Assembly (NCBI GenBank): GCA_944326355.1
Contig: CALVDO010000012.1
Span: forward strand, 1 to 64,000
DNA: 64,000 bases
Reading direction: 5' to 3'
Source: an uncultured Bacteroidales bacterium
GTDB taxonomy: Bacteria > Bacteroidota > Bacteroidia > Bacteroidales > UBA932
Made by a program: the position numbers and the translations under genes. Position 1 is the stretch's first letter, and each line of letters starts with the position of its first letter. The notes under the pieces are model-generated. The model was not told where the DNA came from and ran no database searches. It saw nothing but the letters and a program-made list of their open reading frames with translations. Shown piece after piece: positions 1-9,217 of this stretch.

Positions 1-69
1 ACGCCAGAAATCAGCATAAAATTGAAGGAGTACAGGTCAAAAATCTGACTTGCTCTCCTTCATTCATGA

Positions 70-1614
70 TCATTCGACTATCCAGCGGTCGATGTTGCGG
101 GTTGTGCTGCTGAAGTTAACGCCGATCCTGTATACCTTCCTCGAGTCTGTGGAGAACGGGAGGGCATACTGCTTCGCCTCGATCTGTGCTATGGCCTCCT
201 CGGCGCTCCCGTCAAGCTTGAACTCCATCACATACACATATACGTCAGTCTGAAGCACGAGGTCTATGCGACCCTGTGAGGTGTGGTATTCCACATCGGT
301 ATACAGCCCCGTAAGACGGAACACTATGAAGAGCACGTTCTGATAGTGAAGCTCGACGTCACGCGCCAGCTCATATGGGCAGTCGGCAAGGAAGGACTGG
401 AGCCTGCGCATGAAGCCGTCCACGTCGCCCCCCTTCACATCCTGCACGAATTCCCATATCGCGAATCCGCTCTCGGTCGCCTGGACCGGAGTGTAGTACG
501 GAAGCAGGTAGTCCATGAACCCCGCCTCTACCTCCCTGTTCGGGAATCCGAGCTCATAGATCCTCGGCTCCGGGATATAGCCCTTGATGGTCAGGTAGCC
601 GCTCTGGTAGATGACCGGGATGGGGTTGGTCGACGTGGGGTCGATGCTGTCGAGAATGTTGGAGGTGGTCTTCTCATGCGCCATCCTGTAGAGGTCATAC
701 TTGTGAAGCTTAAGCAGCTCAACAAGATAGCTCGGAGTCCCCGTCTCGAACCAGTAGCTGCCGTATTCCTTTGACTTGAAGGCGTTGAGCAGGCTGAACG
801 GGTTGTATATCCCCGGACCGCCTTGGCAGAAGTGATAGCCGGCGTAGTCCTCCTCAAGCTGCGCCAGAGCCTCCTCGTAGGTCTGGCCGTTCTCCTCGGC
901 CAGGGCGTGGATGTCCTCGTCGAAATATTCAAGCAGCTCGGCCCTGCTGATGCCGCACAGGTCGGCCGCCTCCCTCCGCATGGATATGTTCTCCAGATTG
1001 TTCAGGTCGCTGAACACGCTCACCTTCCCGAACTTCGTCACTCCAGTCAACATCGCGAAACGGATGTGCGCGTCTTCGGACTTCAATGCTCCGGAAAATG
1101 CCTTCAGGGTATTTCTGTAATTGTCCTGAAGAGTCTGGTTGCCGATGGTCTGGAGCAGAGGCTTGTCATATTCGTCAACAAGGATCACTACACGCTGCCC
1201 GGTCTTTTCATGTGCCCGACGGATAATCCCGGCAAACCGTCTTTCAAGTCCTATCTCCGCCGGATTCTTTCCGTATTGAATCTCCCAGCCGGAGACGGTC
1301 TCCTCCAGAATGTCAATGAGCGACGACGGCTCGTCGTATTTCTTGGTGTTCAGATCCAGATGCAGCACAGGATATTCCTTCCACTCCTTCTCAAGACTCT
1401 CTATCTCAAGTCCTTCAAACAGATCCTTCTTTCCCCGAAAATATGCCTCCAATGTGCTTATCAGCAAGCTCTTGCCGAAACGCCTCGGACGGTTCAGGAA
1501 ATAATAGTTCCCCCGAGACGCCAAATTGTAAATCATGGCCGTCTTGTCGACATAGCAGTAGCCCTGACGCCTGAGTTTTTCGAAATCCTGTATTCCTATA
1601 GGGTATTTTTTCAT
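70..1614 (-). CDS. AAA-ATPase-like protein with C-terminal PD-(D/E)XK nuclease domain (DUF1703 family)
   Basis: A 514-aa protein of the large Bacteroidota family with an N-terminal AAA-ATPase-like domain (PF09820 type) and a C-terminal PD-(D/E)XK nuclease-like domain (PF08011/DUF1703 type). A Walker-A-like segment RPRRFGKS is at about residues 42-49 and a Walker-B/sensor-like VDEYDKPLL follows near residue 150. The C-terminal part holds GRIDLVLQ followed by VMEFKL, matching the D...ExK core of the nuclease fold. I placed the start at the Met followed by KKYPIGIQDF because this is where family similarity begins; an in-frame upstream ATG at 1653 would only add a basic 13-residue extension. The family occurs in many copies per genome, often near mobile or surface-polysaccharide regions. 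Its function is not established. Family assignment is confident, biological role is unknown. Confidence 0.88.
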   Translation of the reverse strand: MKKYPIGIQDFEKLRRQGYCYVDKTAMIYNLASRGNYYFLNRPRRFGKSLLISTLEAYFRGKKDLFEGLEIESLEKEWKEYPVLHLDLNTKKYDEPSSLIDILEETVSGWEIQYGKNPAEIGLERRFAGIIRRAHEKTGQRVVILVDEYDKPLLQTIGNQTLQDNYRNTLKAFSGALKSEDAHIRFAMLTGVTKFGKVSVFSDLNNLENISMRREAADLCGISRAELLEYFDEDIHALAEENGQTYEEALAQLEEDYAGYHFCQGGPGIYNPFSLLNAFKSKEYGSYWFETGTPSYLVELLKLHKYDLYRMAHEKTTSNILDSIDPTSTNPIPVIYQSGYLTIKGYIPEPRIYELGFPNREVEAGFMDYLLPYYTPVQATESGFAIWEFVQDVKGGDVDGFMRRLQSFLADCPYELARDVELHYQNVLFIVFRLTGLYTDVEYHTSQGRIDLVLQTDVYVYVMEFKLDGSAEEAIAQIEAKQYALPFSTDSRKVYRIGVNFSSTTRNIDRWIVE

Positions 1615-1676
1615 ATTTCGGCGTCTTTTCAGTCTATATTCGCAAGCAGTCAATATTCCGCAAGCCCCTCATTTTT

Positions 1677-1684
1677 CAAAAATA
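1677..1684 (-). promoter_or_regulatory. Possible -7 box for the AAA/PD-(D/E)XK gene
   Basis: On the minus strand this reads TATTTTTG, matching the Bacteroidota -7 consensus TAnnTTTG, about 65 bp upstream of the gene start. I see no well-spaced -33 TTG, so this is a weak call. The rest of the 253-bp divergent spacer (1615-1867) shows nothing else clear. Confidence 0.3.
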
Positions 1685-1867
1685 GCAATTATTTTCGCAA
1701 ACTTCTCGACTGTCATGGAAAAATCGATCCGGCATTGCAGCTTTATTCGTCAGAATCCCTGTTGATCCTACAGCCGGTCAATCCTCCTGACTGAATAATG
1801 TCATGAAATACGTGTCTACTTTTTCATGCCGATACAAGTTCAGACAATTTTTGAGTATATTCGCAAT

Positions 1868-4114
1868 ATGAAAAGGACACAGGTATTCATCAGCTACAGC
1901 CACGAGGACATAAGAATTGCCGAGCAGTTCCTCCTCGAGCTGGACAGGCATCACATCAGCTGCTGGCTTGACCGGGAACAGCTTACGAAAAAAGTCGGAA
2001 CACGCTACACGGAATTGATCCACAGCAAGATCCGCGAGTCGGAAATTCTCCTGCTGCTGTATTCGGAGAAGGTCAACAGATCCGAGTTCATAATCAGGGA
2101 GGAGGTCGGCTACGCCATACGGAACGGCGTGTCGGTGTTCTGCTTCAGGCTTGACGAGAGCCCGATGTGCCCGGAACTTCAGGAGCTCATACAGACAAGG
2201 CAGTGGATATGCAGTTTCCAGGACCTCGCCGGGATGACGTCGAGCTCGATTGCCGCCACTGTCAGGGATGAAAGCCGCAGGACCTACCTGCAGAGCCTTA
2301 TCGACGACAATATCAAGCCCTCATATCTCGGCAGCAACTACAACGACATCAACCTCTTCCTCGCACGCATCGCGATACAGAGACATCTCGGCATCCCGAC
2401 CACGTTCGGGACATACACCCAGCTGGAACAGAGCGACGGCACATACGCCGAGAACGAGATCAGCATAAGGGTTCTGCCCAAGTCAATGTTCCTCGCCGTG
2501 CCGGAAAGCAGGTCGGGCGAACTCACGGCTCTCGGATTCTTCAGGAAGAAGGACGAAGACCCGGAGCGGCACTGCCATGAGGAGGAGATACGCAAATTCA
2601 TAGCCTCATGCGAGGGAGAGCAGCTCAAGAACGAGCTCAAGTCCTTCATAAAAAAGAATTACCCGGAGATCGGCGACGCCGACAGGTTTATCCTGAAAGC
2701 CGCAGAGGACACAGCCGACATACTCATCCATGACCTCAAAGGAGGCGCCAAGCGCTTCAACGGGACAATGCTCGGGACATACGACGTCAGAATCGGCAGG
2801 ACACCGGACGAAGAAAGACACCTGCTTGCCCTGGACATGTACGTGTCAGACTATTTCACGTTCAGATGTACGGTGGAGCTGTACCACAGGCTGCGCACAA
2901 TCAACAACAAGTTCGTCATCAGCCGCCCCGACCAGATAAGGAAATATGCGCCGTTCCTGTGCTCACTCGGCACCGGAGGTCATGTTGCGATCAGTCATGG
3001 CTCAGACACCTGCCTCATGTGGACGAAACGCGACGAGACCATATCTTCCGGCGACATCTGGCATTTCAGCTTCGACGAGACCGTCAGCATCCTGAAGGAC
3101 GTGGTCGTCGGGCCTGACGGAAAGCCGGTGTATTCCGATGGCTGCCTCAAAGTGGACCCGTACTCCAATTTCTTCCGGGGGTTGCGCGAAGAGGTAGGGC
3201 TCACAAGAGACATGATTGACATGAGCAGAAGCGGCATCTTCGAGATCGGCATCATATCAAGCGACAGGCTTGAAGTCGAGCTTCTGGCCTACGCTTCATA
3301 CGACGCCAACCCATCTTTAGGCATTGAAGAACAGATGTTCCCTATCACGGAAAGCGCCGCCGACGGAAAATACGAGATCTCCAGAATAAAATACGTCCCG
3401 CTCCAGGAATGCCGGGAGGAATTCATCGGCAACCTCGTCACCCCGGAAGCCTATGCACTGTATCAGAGAATGCTCAGCCGTTTCGGACAGAATGAGCGGG
3501 CGATCGGGGATGTCTACATAGACCCTGAGGCCACGGTCGGGAAGAACGTCTCTTTTGATCCGCATGTTCACATTTCAGCGGGCTGCCGCATAGGAAACGG
3601 CTGCAAGATCCACAGACACGTGTTCATAGACGAGGGAGTCAGGATCGGGAACAATGTCAAGATACAGAATCACAATAACATATACTCCGGAGTCTCGATA
3701 GATGACGGGGCATTCGTCGGCCCTAACGTCACGTTCACCAATGACAGGCATCCGCGGTCGGTCAATCCCGACGGCTCGCTCAAGAACGGAAGCGACTGGA
3801 CCTGCTCCGAGACCAGAATCTGCCGGGGGGCATCGCTCGGAGGAGGCTGCGTCATCGTGTGCGGAGTCACCGTCGGCGAATGGGCGATGGTAGGCGCGGG
3901 GAGCGTCGTGACCAAGGATGTGCCTGCGAGGGCGCTCGTCATGGGCAATCCGGCCAGAATCCGCGGCTGGGTATCAGACTCGGGCTACAGGCTCGGATTC
4001 GTCGGACGAGAAGGAGACGAGGTCGTCATGTACTCCGAAGAGGAGGGAAGGCACTACAGAATCCCCGCAAGTGACTATGACATTGCGAAGCCATGCCGGA
4101 CAACAGGAGAATAG
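1868..4114 (+). CDS. TIR domain / Nudix-like domain / left-handed beta-helix acyltransferase fusion protein
   Basis: A 748-aa multidomain protein. Residues ~4-120 form a TIR domain (VFISYSHEDIRIAEQF near the start; SEFIIREEVGYA carries the Glu expected at the NADase position). The middle (~150-530) is mostly unrecognised but contains RGLREEVGL at about residues 437-445, which resembles a Nudix box (REUXEEXGU) with Gly replacing the first Glu. From ~545 to ~720 there are hexapeptide repeats (for example VGKNVSFDPHVHI, IGNNVKIQNHNNI) and a WAMVGAGSVVTKDVPA ending typical of sugar O/N-acyltransferases of the WbbJ/Fdt type. I prefer the start at 1868, just before the TIR fold; an in-frame ATG at 1826 would add 14 residues. 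The stop overlaps the next gene, a flippase, by 22 bp, so the two are probably co-translated. The acyltransferase end fits the polysaccharide context. The TIR and Nudix-like parts are inferred to be regulatory or NAD-linked. Confidence 0.82.
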   Translation: MKRTQVFISYSHEDIRIAEQFLLELDRHHISCWLDREQLTKKVGTRYTELIHSKIRESEILLLLYSEKVNRSEFIIREEVGYAIRNGVSVFCFRLDESPMCPELQELIQTRQWICSFQDLAGMTSSSIAATVRDESRRTYLQSLIDDNIKPSYLGSNYNDINLFLARIAIQRHLGIPTTFGTYTQLEQSDGTYAENEISIRVLPKSMFLAVPESRSGELTALGFFRKKDEDPERHCHEEEIRKFIASCEGEQLKNELKSFIKKNYPEIGDADRFILKAAEDTADILIHDLKGGAKRFNGTMLGTYDVRIGRTPDEERHLLALDMYVSDYFTFRCTVELYHRLRTINNKFVISRPDQIRKYAPFLCSLGTGGHVAISHGSDTCLMWTKRDETISSGDIWHFSFDETVSILKDVVVGPDGKPVYSDGCLKVDPYSNFFRGLREEVGLTRDMIDMSRSGIFEIGIISSDRLEVELLAYASYDANPSLGIEEQMFPITESAADGKYEISRIKYVPLQECREEFIGNLVTPEAYALYQRMLSRFGQNERAIGDVYIDPEATVGKNVSFDPHVHISAGCRIGNGCKIHRHVFIDEGVRIGNNVKIQNHNNIYSGVSIDDGAFVGPNVTFTNDRHPRSVNPDGSLKNGSDWTCSETRICRGASLGGGCVIVCGVTVGEWAMVGAGSVVTKDVPARALVMGNPARIRGWVSDSGYRLGFVGREGDEVVMYSEEEGRHYRIPASDYDIAKPCRTTGE

Positions 4115-5649
4115 CGAAGAACACGGTCTTTCTATATGTGAGAATGCTGCTGGTGATGCTGGTGGCGCTGTACACCTCACGCATCGTGCTCAAGGTGCTG
4201 GGCGCGGAGGACTACGGACTCTATAACGCGATTGGCGGCGTGGTGGCGATGTTCACTTTCCTCAACAGCTCCCTCGGAGCGGCCACATCGCGTCACCTGA
4301 CGTTCGAGCTCGGGCGGAAGCGGACGGACAGGGTCAATCTGGTGTTCAACGTGGCGTTCGTGACGCACATCATCATAGCGGCAGTCATAGTGGTGCTGGC
4401 CGAGACGGTCGGCCTGTGGTTTCTGCACGAAAAGATGATCATCCCTCCGGACAGGATGCGGGCCGCGGTGCAGGTCTATCAGATCTCCGTCATCACCTGC
4501 TTTTTCTCTCTGACCCAGGTGCCTTACAACGCGCTGATAATCGCTCATGAAGACATGAAGGTGTTTGCGTGGGCGGGAGTTGCGGACGCGCTCGGAAGGC
4601 TGCTCACGGCGTTTCTTCTCTATGTCGCGCCCATCGACAGGCTCACGTTCTACGCTCTGCTCACCTGTCTCGTTCAGATCGGCATGATGGTATTCTACAG
4701 GACATACTGCGGCGGACACTACCCTGAAAGCAGGCTCAGACTGGTCAGGGACAGGAAGATGTACAGGGAGATGTTCTCTTACGCGGGTTCTGACCTGATC
4801 GGGAACATGGCTGTCCTCGCGCAGGGACAGGGGCTCAACCTGCTTCTGAACATGTTTTTCGGCCCTGTGGTGAATGCGGCCAGAGGCATAGCCTACCAGG
4901 TGCAGGGAGCGGTGACTCAGTTCGGAAACAGTTTCATGACTGCGGTCAAACCGCAGATAATAAAGTCATATTCAGAAGGAGACGTGCAGGGGATGATGCG
5001 GCTCGTGACCGACAGCAGCCGTTTCTCATTCTTTCTGCTCTGGGCGATATGCCTGCCGATATTTCTCGAAAGCGACGGCATCCTTTCGCTCTGGCTCGGA
5101 GAATATCCGGACCACTCGGTCCAGTTTCTGAGACTCGTGCTCATCATGTGCCTCATCCAGGCCATCAAGACGCCGAGGACTTCCGCCTTCCACGCCACCG
5201 GGAAAATCAGGCTGACCAACGCGGTAGTCGGGACTGTCCTCTGCCTCGCCCTGCCGCTGGCCTATCTGCTTCTGAAGCTCGGATTCAGCCCGGAAAGCGT
5301 GTTCGCGGCGGCCATAGCCACCCTCTTAGTGTCGGAGGTGGCCAGCATACTTATTCTCAAGAGATACATACGGTATTCCGCTCTCTCGTACACGGCCCAG
5401 GTCTACGGCAGGTGCATCCTTGTTGCGGCTCTGTCGCTCGCCGTCTCCCTTCCCGTCCACGGGCTGATGACGGAGCAGGGGTCGGCGCTCGCGGACAAGA
5501 CCCTGCTGAGGCTTCTGGTCACCTGCATACTCACAACTCTATGCGCAGGGGCAACTGTCCTCGCAGTCGGAATGGACAGGAGCATGAGAGGCAAGATGAT
5601 CAGGTTCATCAGAGAAAGCAGGATATTCCGTTCCGAAAGACAGATATAA
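4093..5649 (+). CDS. Wzx-like polysaccharide flippase (MOP/MATE superfamily)
   Basis: A 518-aa polytopic membrane protein with 12 or more hydrophobic segments. The N-terminal stretch (NTVFLYVRMLLVMLVALYTS, then RIVLKVLGAEDYGLYN) is typical of Bacteroidota lipopolysaccharide/O-antigen flippase-type transporters. It would translocate lipid-linked oligosaccharide across the inner membrane. It overlaps the TIR/acyltransferase fusion by 22 bp, which indicates one transcript and a shared polysaccharide role. The gene ends 50 bp before a convergent gene; an imperfect hairpin (ATTATCT/AGATAAT) lies between but has no convincing U-run. Superfamily assignment is firm; the substrate cannot be read from sequence. 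Confidence 0.9.
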   Translation: MPDNRRIAKNTVFLYVRMLLVMLVALYTSRIVLKVLGAEDYGLYNAIGGVVAMFTFLNSSLGAATSRHLTFELGRKRTDRVNLVFNVAFVTHIIIAAVIVVLAETVGLWFLHEKMIIPPDRMRAAVQVYQISVITCFFSLTQVPYNALIIAHEDMKVFAWAGVADALGRLLTAFLLYVAPIDRLTFYALLTCLVQIGMMVFYRTYCGGHYPESRLRLVRDRKMYREMFSYAGSDLIGNMAVLAQGQGLNLLLNMFFGPVVNAARGIAYQVQGAVTQFGNSFMTAVKPQIIKSYSEGDVQGMMRLVTDSSRFSFFLLWAICLPIFLESDGILSLWLGEYPDHSVQFLRLVLIMCLIQAIKTPRTSAFHATGKIRLTNAVVGTVLCLALPLAYLLLKLGFSPESVFAAAIATLLVSEVASILILKRYIRYSALSYTAQVYGRCILVAALSLAVSLPVHGLMTEQGSALADKTLLRLLVTCILTTLCAGATVLAVGMDRSMRGKMIRFIRESRIFRSERQI

Positions 5650-5699
5650 TTATCTCTACGAGAGAAATAAAAAGATAATCTAAAAAAACGAAGAGGCAA

Positions 5700-6896
5700 T
5701 CAGAGGGCGTCGAAAAGTCGGCCCGTGCGCTTCCTCAGGCGATGGACGAATGAAAGCCAGAGTCTGACGGCCGGCGTCGGATTGAGAGTGTCGCTGAAAA
5801 GCCGCATGATGTCCTCTTTCCCGGCGGCAAACCTCCGGAAAAAGCGCCTTCTGCCCGCCGGAACGTGTCTTTCCGGCTGAAAACCGCCGTTGAACGGCCT
5901 GGCGGCGTCGATCCGGACTTCAGCCTGCTCCGCTCCGTCTTTCAGCGCATCCTGAAACAGGGAGACTCCTTTTGAGGAGTTTATCAGAATCAGCCCCGTT
6001 CCTCCGTCATCATCGAGAGCCGGCATCAGCCGGTCTATGCCCCAGAAGTCGGCTATCGTAAGGTCGCTGCCCGAGCGGCCGTCTTTTGCGCGGCACTCAT
6101 GGCAGCTCGGACGGAGCATGAGATCGGCAAGGTACATCCTCATATAGAGATTGTCAGAGTGAGCCTCGTTGAGCACTTCCCTCCCCTGCGAGCGGATGAC
6201 CACCCGATAGTTTTTCCATCCGCGGCTCTTGTCCCTGAAGCTGATCTCCAGGGGGCCGTCGGCAGGTCCGGCTACGGCAGAAGAAGGCGGACAGACTGCG
6301 GCATTGAGATAGGCACGCCAGACTGCAGGGCTCGGCACGCCGTGGCAGAGGATGTCCGCCGTGTACAGATTGTCCCAGTCTTTCATCAGGAAAAGCCTGA
6401 GACCCTTGATCTGACATTGGGTGCCAGTGAAGAGCACCGGACGGCCCTTGCGCAGGAAGTCCCTCGCGCGGACATAGGACTCTCCTATCATGCTCTGGAC
6501 ATATTTGCTCCCGGTGAATGCGTACAATCCGTCCTCATCGGCAGTGAAATCGTGGAACACGTCCCCATCGTCGCCGAACCTTGCGCCGAAGACGACGCCG
6601 CCCATTCTTATGACTTTCCTGGCAAGAGGGAGAAAGATTCCTCCGGATGAACTCACACTCCGCACGGTCTCGTCTGTATTGCGGGCAGCAAGTGTCCTCA
6701 GCGGGGCACGCTCCGGACGCCGCACTGCCACAGGGCACACCTTCTCGCACAGCCCGCACCCTGTACAGGCGTCAGCATCAGCATGAGGATAGGCAAATCC
6801 CTCGGCATCTTCACGCATTGATATGCAGCGGACAGGGCAGATCTGCACACAGGCGCCGCAGCCGCAGCATTCCGTCTTATTCTTTATCCGGATCAT
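5700..6896 (-). CDS. Coenzyme F420 hydrogenase/dehydrogenase beta-subunit-like ferredoxin protein
   Basis: A 398-aa protein. Two 4Fe-4S motifs lie at the N-terminus (CCGCGACVQICP, then CTGCGLCEKVCP within the first ~55 residues). FrhB/FdhB-like N- and C-terminal domains follow, with RSVSSSGGIF, FTGTQCQIKGL, DILCHGVPSP, and a late Cys pair PSCHECRAK. In Bacteroidota this family is routinely found beside polysaccharide pyruvyl transferases in exopolysaccharide clusters, and that partner lies just upstream on the same strand (6973-8136). It is probably an iron-sulfur flavoprotein reductase acting on a precursor or lipid carrier, but the substrate is unknown. True F420 chemistry is not implied. 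Confidence 0.9.
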   Translation of the reverse strand: MIRIKNKTECCGCGACVQICPVRCISMREDAEGFAYPHADADACTGCGLCEKVCPVAVRRPERAPLRTLAARNTDETVRSVSSSGGIFLPLARKVIRMGGVVFGARFGDDGDVFHDFTADEDGLYAFTGSKYVQSMIGESYVRARDFLRKGRPVLFTGTQCQIKGLRLFLMKDWDNLYTADILCHGVPSPAVWRAYLNAAVCPPSSAVAGPADGPLEISFRDKSRGWKNYRVVIRSQGREVLNEAHSDNLYMRMYLADLMLRPSCHECRAKDGRSGSDLTIADFWGIDRLMPALDDDGGTGLILINSSKGVSLFQDALKDGAEQAEVRIDAARPFNGGFQPERHVPAGRRRFFRRFAAGKEDIMRLFSDTLNPTPAVRLWLSFVHRLRKRTGRLFDAL

Positions 6897-6914
6897 TTCT
6901 TAAGAGATTTTCTT

Positions 6915-6950
6915 TTCAGTGACAGACATTCAGTGACAGACATTCAGTGA
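6915..6950. repeat. 14-bp tandem repeat, about 2.6 copies
   Basis: The unit TTCAGTGACAGACA occurs at 6915-6928 and 6929-6942, followed by a partial copy to 6950. It fills the spacer between the pyruvyl transferase and the F420-dehydrogenase-like gene. It looks like slippage duplication; no function is evident. Confidence 0.85.
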
Positions 6951-6972
6951 TTCATCTTTCAGAAATCGCCAT

Positions 6973-8136
6973 TCATAGATTCATCCGCAGAAAATCAAGA
7001 GAGTCCCTTCTGAGCAGGCGCAGTCTTTCATACGCCGGAGCGAAATCGACATCAGGCCCGGGAAGCGGCCCGTCAGCCGATTCGACAAGCCTGTCCTCCA
7101 GTCCCAGAAGGCTCAGAAGCGAGACGAAGCGCGACATGCCTCTCTCCTTGTTGCCGATTACGATGAACGGCTTTCGGAAAATCATCGAGAAGATGCAGCC
7201 GTGAAACGAATCGGTCACCACCGCATCTGCCTTCAGGAATGCCCCGATCCAGTCTTCGACCGGAGGCTGCGGAGTCCATTCCCCAAGAATCCCGGCAGGC
7301 ACTCCCGGAGTAGTAACGGACGATATCCCCGATCCGGCTTCCGCAGGCTGCTGCAGACTGAACGGAGACAGTCCCCACTCGCTGCCGGCCCGCTCCGCAA
7401 ACGAATGCTTCTGCGGCGACCCGTCCAGGAAATAGGCGAAAAGTCGCCCGGACGAAGCTCCGGCACATCCACCTCGCGCCGCAGGAGGCAGAAGACAGAC
7501 ATAGTCCTCCGCGTCAAGAAGAAGCGTGGGATCGAGAAGCCTTACCGAGTCCACGCCGAGACGGCTGCGGCAGAGCTCCACCGCCCCGTCCTCACGGACC
7601 GACACTGCGTCGAACCTGCCCGCCAGAGCAGCACAGGCAGCTGTCTGTTCGGGAGTGTATTCCCATTCGTCTGTTCCGAAAGACGCCGCATAGGCCACCC
7701 GCCTTATCTGCCACTTCCTCGCGAAATGAAGATAGGCGTCCCTGATGTCGGCATAAAAATATTTCGGTCTCCATATCTGGTCACTGCCTACGACTATGGC
7801 GTCAAACATATGCTCCGACAGGTCCGAGTACCGGTCCACAGTCACCGTACGGATATGGCTGCTGACAAACATGGCCGTGTACCGGCTTCTGGACAGGACG
7901 GCATTGTTGTGCGAAATCTCCTTATGAATGTCGATATCCTTTCCTGTCAGCATCCGCCCGGCCCTGCGCACAGCATAGATGAGAGGCAGTTTCCAGCCCG
8001 GCACAGTCCACAGGATGTTCCGGTTGATCACGACAGTCTCATGTCCAAGCCTCTCCAGCACCGTCTGGAGCGCATAGGCCTGAAGTATTCCTCCGTAATT
8101 GATGCTCAGAGGCAGAGTCAGAATCCCTACTTTCAT
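6973..8136 (-). CDS. Polysaccharide pyruvyl transferase family protein
   Basis: A 387-aa protein of the PF04230 type. It opens with MKVGILTLPLSINYGGILQAYAL, the usual N-terminus of this family, and contains DAIVVGSDQIWRPKY and, later, DAVVTDSFHGCIFS with FRKPFIVIG, the conserved donor-binding region. It would add a ketal-linked pyruvate (or a related group) to a sugar of a surface polysaccharide. It is the first gene of a two-gene minus-strand unit with the F420-dehydrogenase-like protein; the spacer is 76 bp and carries a 14-bp tandem repeat. A TATTTTTG box lies about 50 bp upstream. Confidence 0.9.
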   Translation of the reverse strand: MKVGILTLPLSINYGGILQAYALQTVLERLGHETVVINRNILWTVPGWKLPLIYAVRRAGRMLTGKDIDIHKEISHNNAVLSRSRYTAMFVSSHIRTVTVDRYSDLSEHMFDAIVVGSDQIWRPKYFYADIRDAYLHFARKWQIRRVAYAASFGTDEWEYTPEQTAACAALAGRFDAVSVREDGAVELCRSRLGVDSVRLLDPTLLLDAEDYVCLLPPAARGGCAGASSGRLFAYFLDGSPQKHSFAERAGSEWGLSPFSLQQPAEAGSGISSVTTPGVPAGILGEWTPQPPVEDWIGAFLKADAVVTDSFHGCIFSMIFRKPFIVIGNKERGMSRFVSLLSLLGLEDRLVESADGPLPGPDVDFAPAYERLRLLRRDSLDFLRMNL

Positions 8137-8185
8137 TATCAGAATCGTCAGTTGGCCGTCAAGTCAAAAATCTTCGTCCCATCTG

Positions 8186-8193
8186 CAAAAATA
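8186..8193 (-). promoter_or_regulatory. -7 promoter box for the pyruvyl transferase unit
   Basis: The minus strand reads TATTTTTG, a full match to TAnnTTTG, 50 bp ahead of the start at 8136. No clear -33 TTG at the usual distance was found. The rest of the spacer (8194-8363) contains a short direct repeat, GATCGGATGCC, at about 8290 and 8317, with no clear role. Confidence 0.45.
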
Positions 8194-8363
8194 CTCCATT
8201 CTTCCCGAAATTCCTCGCGAGATCCCGCCAGTTTTGACTGAAAAGGCTTAACTTCACGCCGCAATCCGCAGGGATGGCTCAGGTTTGACTCGATCGGATG
8301 CCACGCCGACATGACTCCGATCGGATGCCGCAAACCGGCGACAAGGATTGACATTTATCTCAA

Positions 8364-9209
8364 ATGCCTGTGATTATGAATATTGCTAAAGCCCATCTGA
8401 TATGCTTTTCGCCCACACGCACTTCCCGGTCGGTCGGCGAGGCAATTCTGCGCGGCACCGGTGCGCAGGATATCGCAGTGACCGATCTGACGCACGGAGA
8501 AGTCGCTTTTCCGGAAATGAATGGAAATGAGCTGGCGGTCGTAGCCGTGCCGGTGTACGGAGGGCACATTCCCCGGCTGGCGGTCTCCCGCATGGCGGCG
8601 TTACGGGCAAACGGCACGCCGGCAGTCGCTGTGGCCGTATATGGCAACCGGGCCTACGAGAAGGCTCTGCAGGAGCTGGACGCATTGCTGAGCGAAAAGG
8701 GATTTCGGGTGACTGCGGCGGCGACTTTCATCGGAGAACATTCCTACAGCACTGAGAGTCTTCCAATTGCAGCAGGTCGCCCGGACAAGAGTGACCTTGA
8801 GGAAGCGGCTTCTTTCGGCAGTCGTATCCGCACGAAACTGGACGCCGCGGCCGGAGCTTCCGACTTGCGGCCTGTGGACGTGAGGCGAATCGGCAAGCCA
8901 CGTCAGCGTCTGATTCCCCTGCTTCGTTTTGTAATGAAGGTGATACGCCTGCGCAAAAGCGGCACTCCGATGCCGGCCTCACCTACCGCGGATGCCGGGC
9001 TCTGCACCCGCTGCGGACATTGCGTGGCCGTCTGTCCCAACGGGGCCATCATAAAGGGCGACGAATGCAACACCCTGACCGACCGCTGCATCCGCTGCTG
9101 CGCATGCGTCAAAGGATGCCCCCGTCAGGCCCACCGCTTCGACACGCCTTTTGCCGCACTTCTCGCCGACTGCTTCAAGGAGCGGAAAGACAACAAGGTC
9201 ATTATATAG
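8364..9209 (+). CDS. EFR1-type flavodoxin-ferredoxin fusion protein
   Basis: A 281-aa protein. Residues ~5-150 have a flavodoxin-like fold with the phosphate-binding loop SPTRTSRSV and VPVYGGHIP. The C-terminus has two 4Fe-4S motifs, CTRCGHCVAVCP and CIRCCACVKGCP (about residues 214-255). This architecture is that of EFR1-family ferredoxins of anaerobes. It would be a cytosolic FMN/Fe-S electron carrier. A second in-frame ATG at 8376 is an alternative start. It lies 72 bp ahead of hydE, but hydE has its own promoter in that gap, so the genes need not be coupled. Confidence 0.88.
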   Translation: MPVIMNIAKAHLICFSPTRTSRSVGEAILRGTGAQDIAVTDLTHGEVAFPEMNGNELAVVAVPVYGGHIPRLAVSRMAALRANGTPAVAVAVYGNRAYEKALQELDALLSEKGFRVTAAATFIGEHSYSTESLPIAAGRPDKSDLEEAASFGSRIRTKLDAAAGASDLRPVDVRRIGKPRQRLIPLLRFVMKVIRLRKSGTPMPASPTADAGLCTRCGHCVAVCPNGAIIKGDECNTLTDRCIRCCACVKGCPRQAHRFDTPFAALLADCFKERKDNKVII

Positions 9210-9217
9210 AAAAGCTG

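Noticed and set aside
823..1794. A 323-aa open frame on the plus strand
   Set aside because: Antisense to the AAA/PD-(D/E)XK gene; no domain character.
5649..5690. Bidirectional terminator between flippase and F420-dehydrogenase-like gene
   Set aside because: The ATTATCT/AGATAAT stem is AT-rich with a long loop and is not followed by a U-run on either strand.
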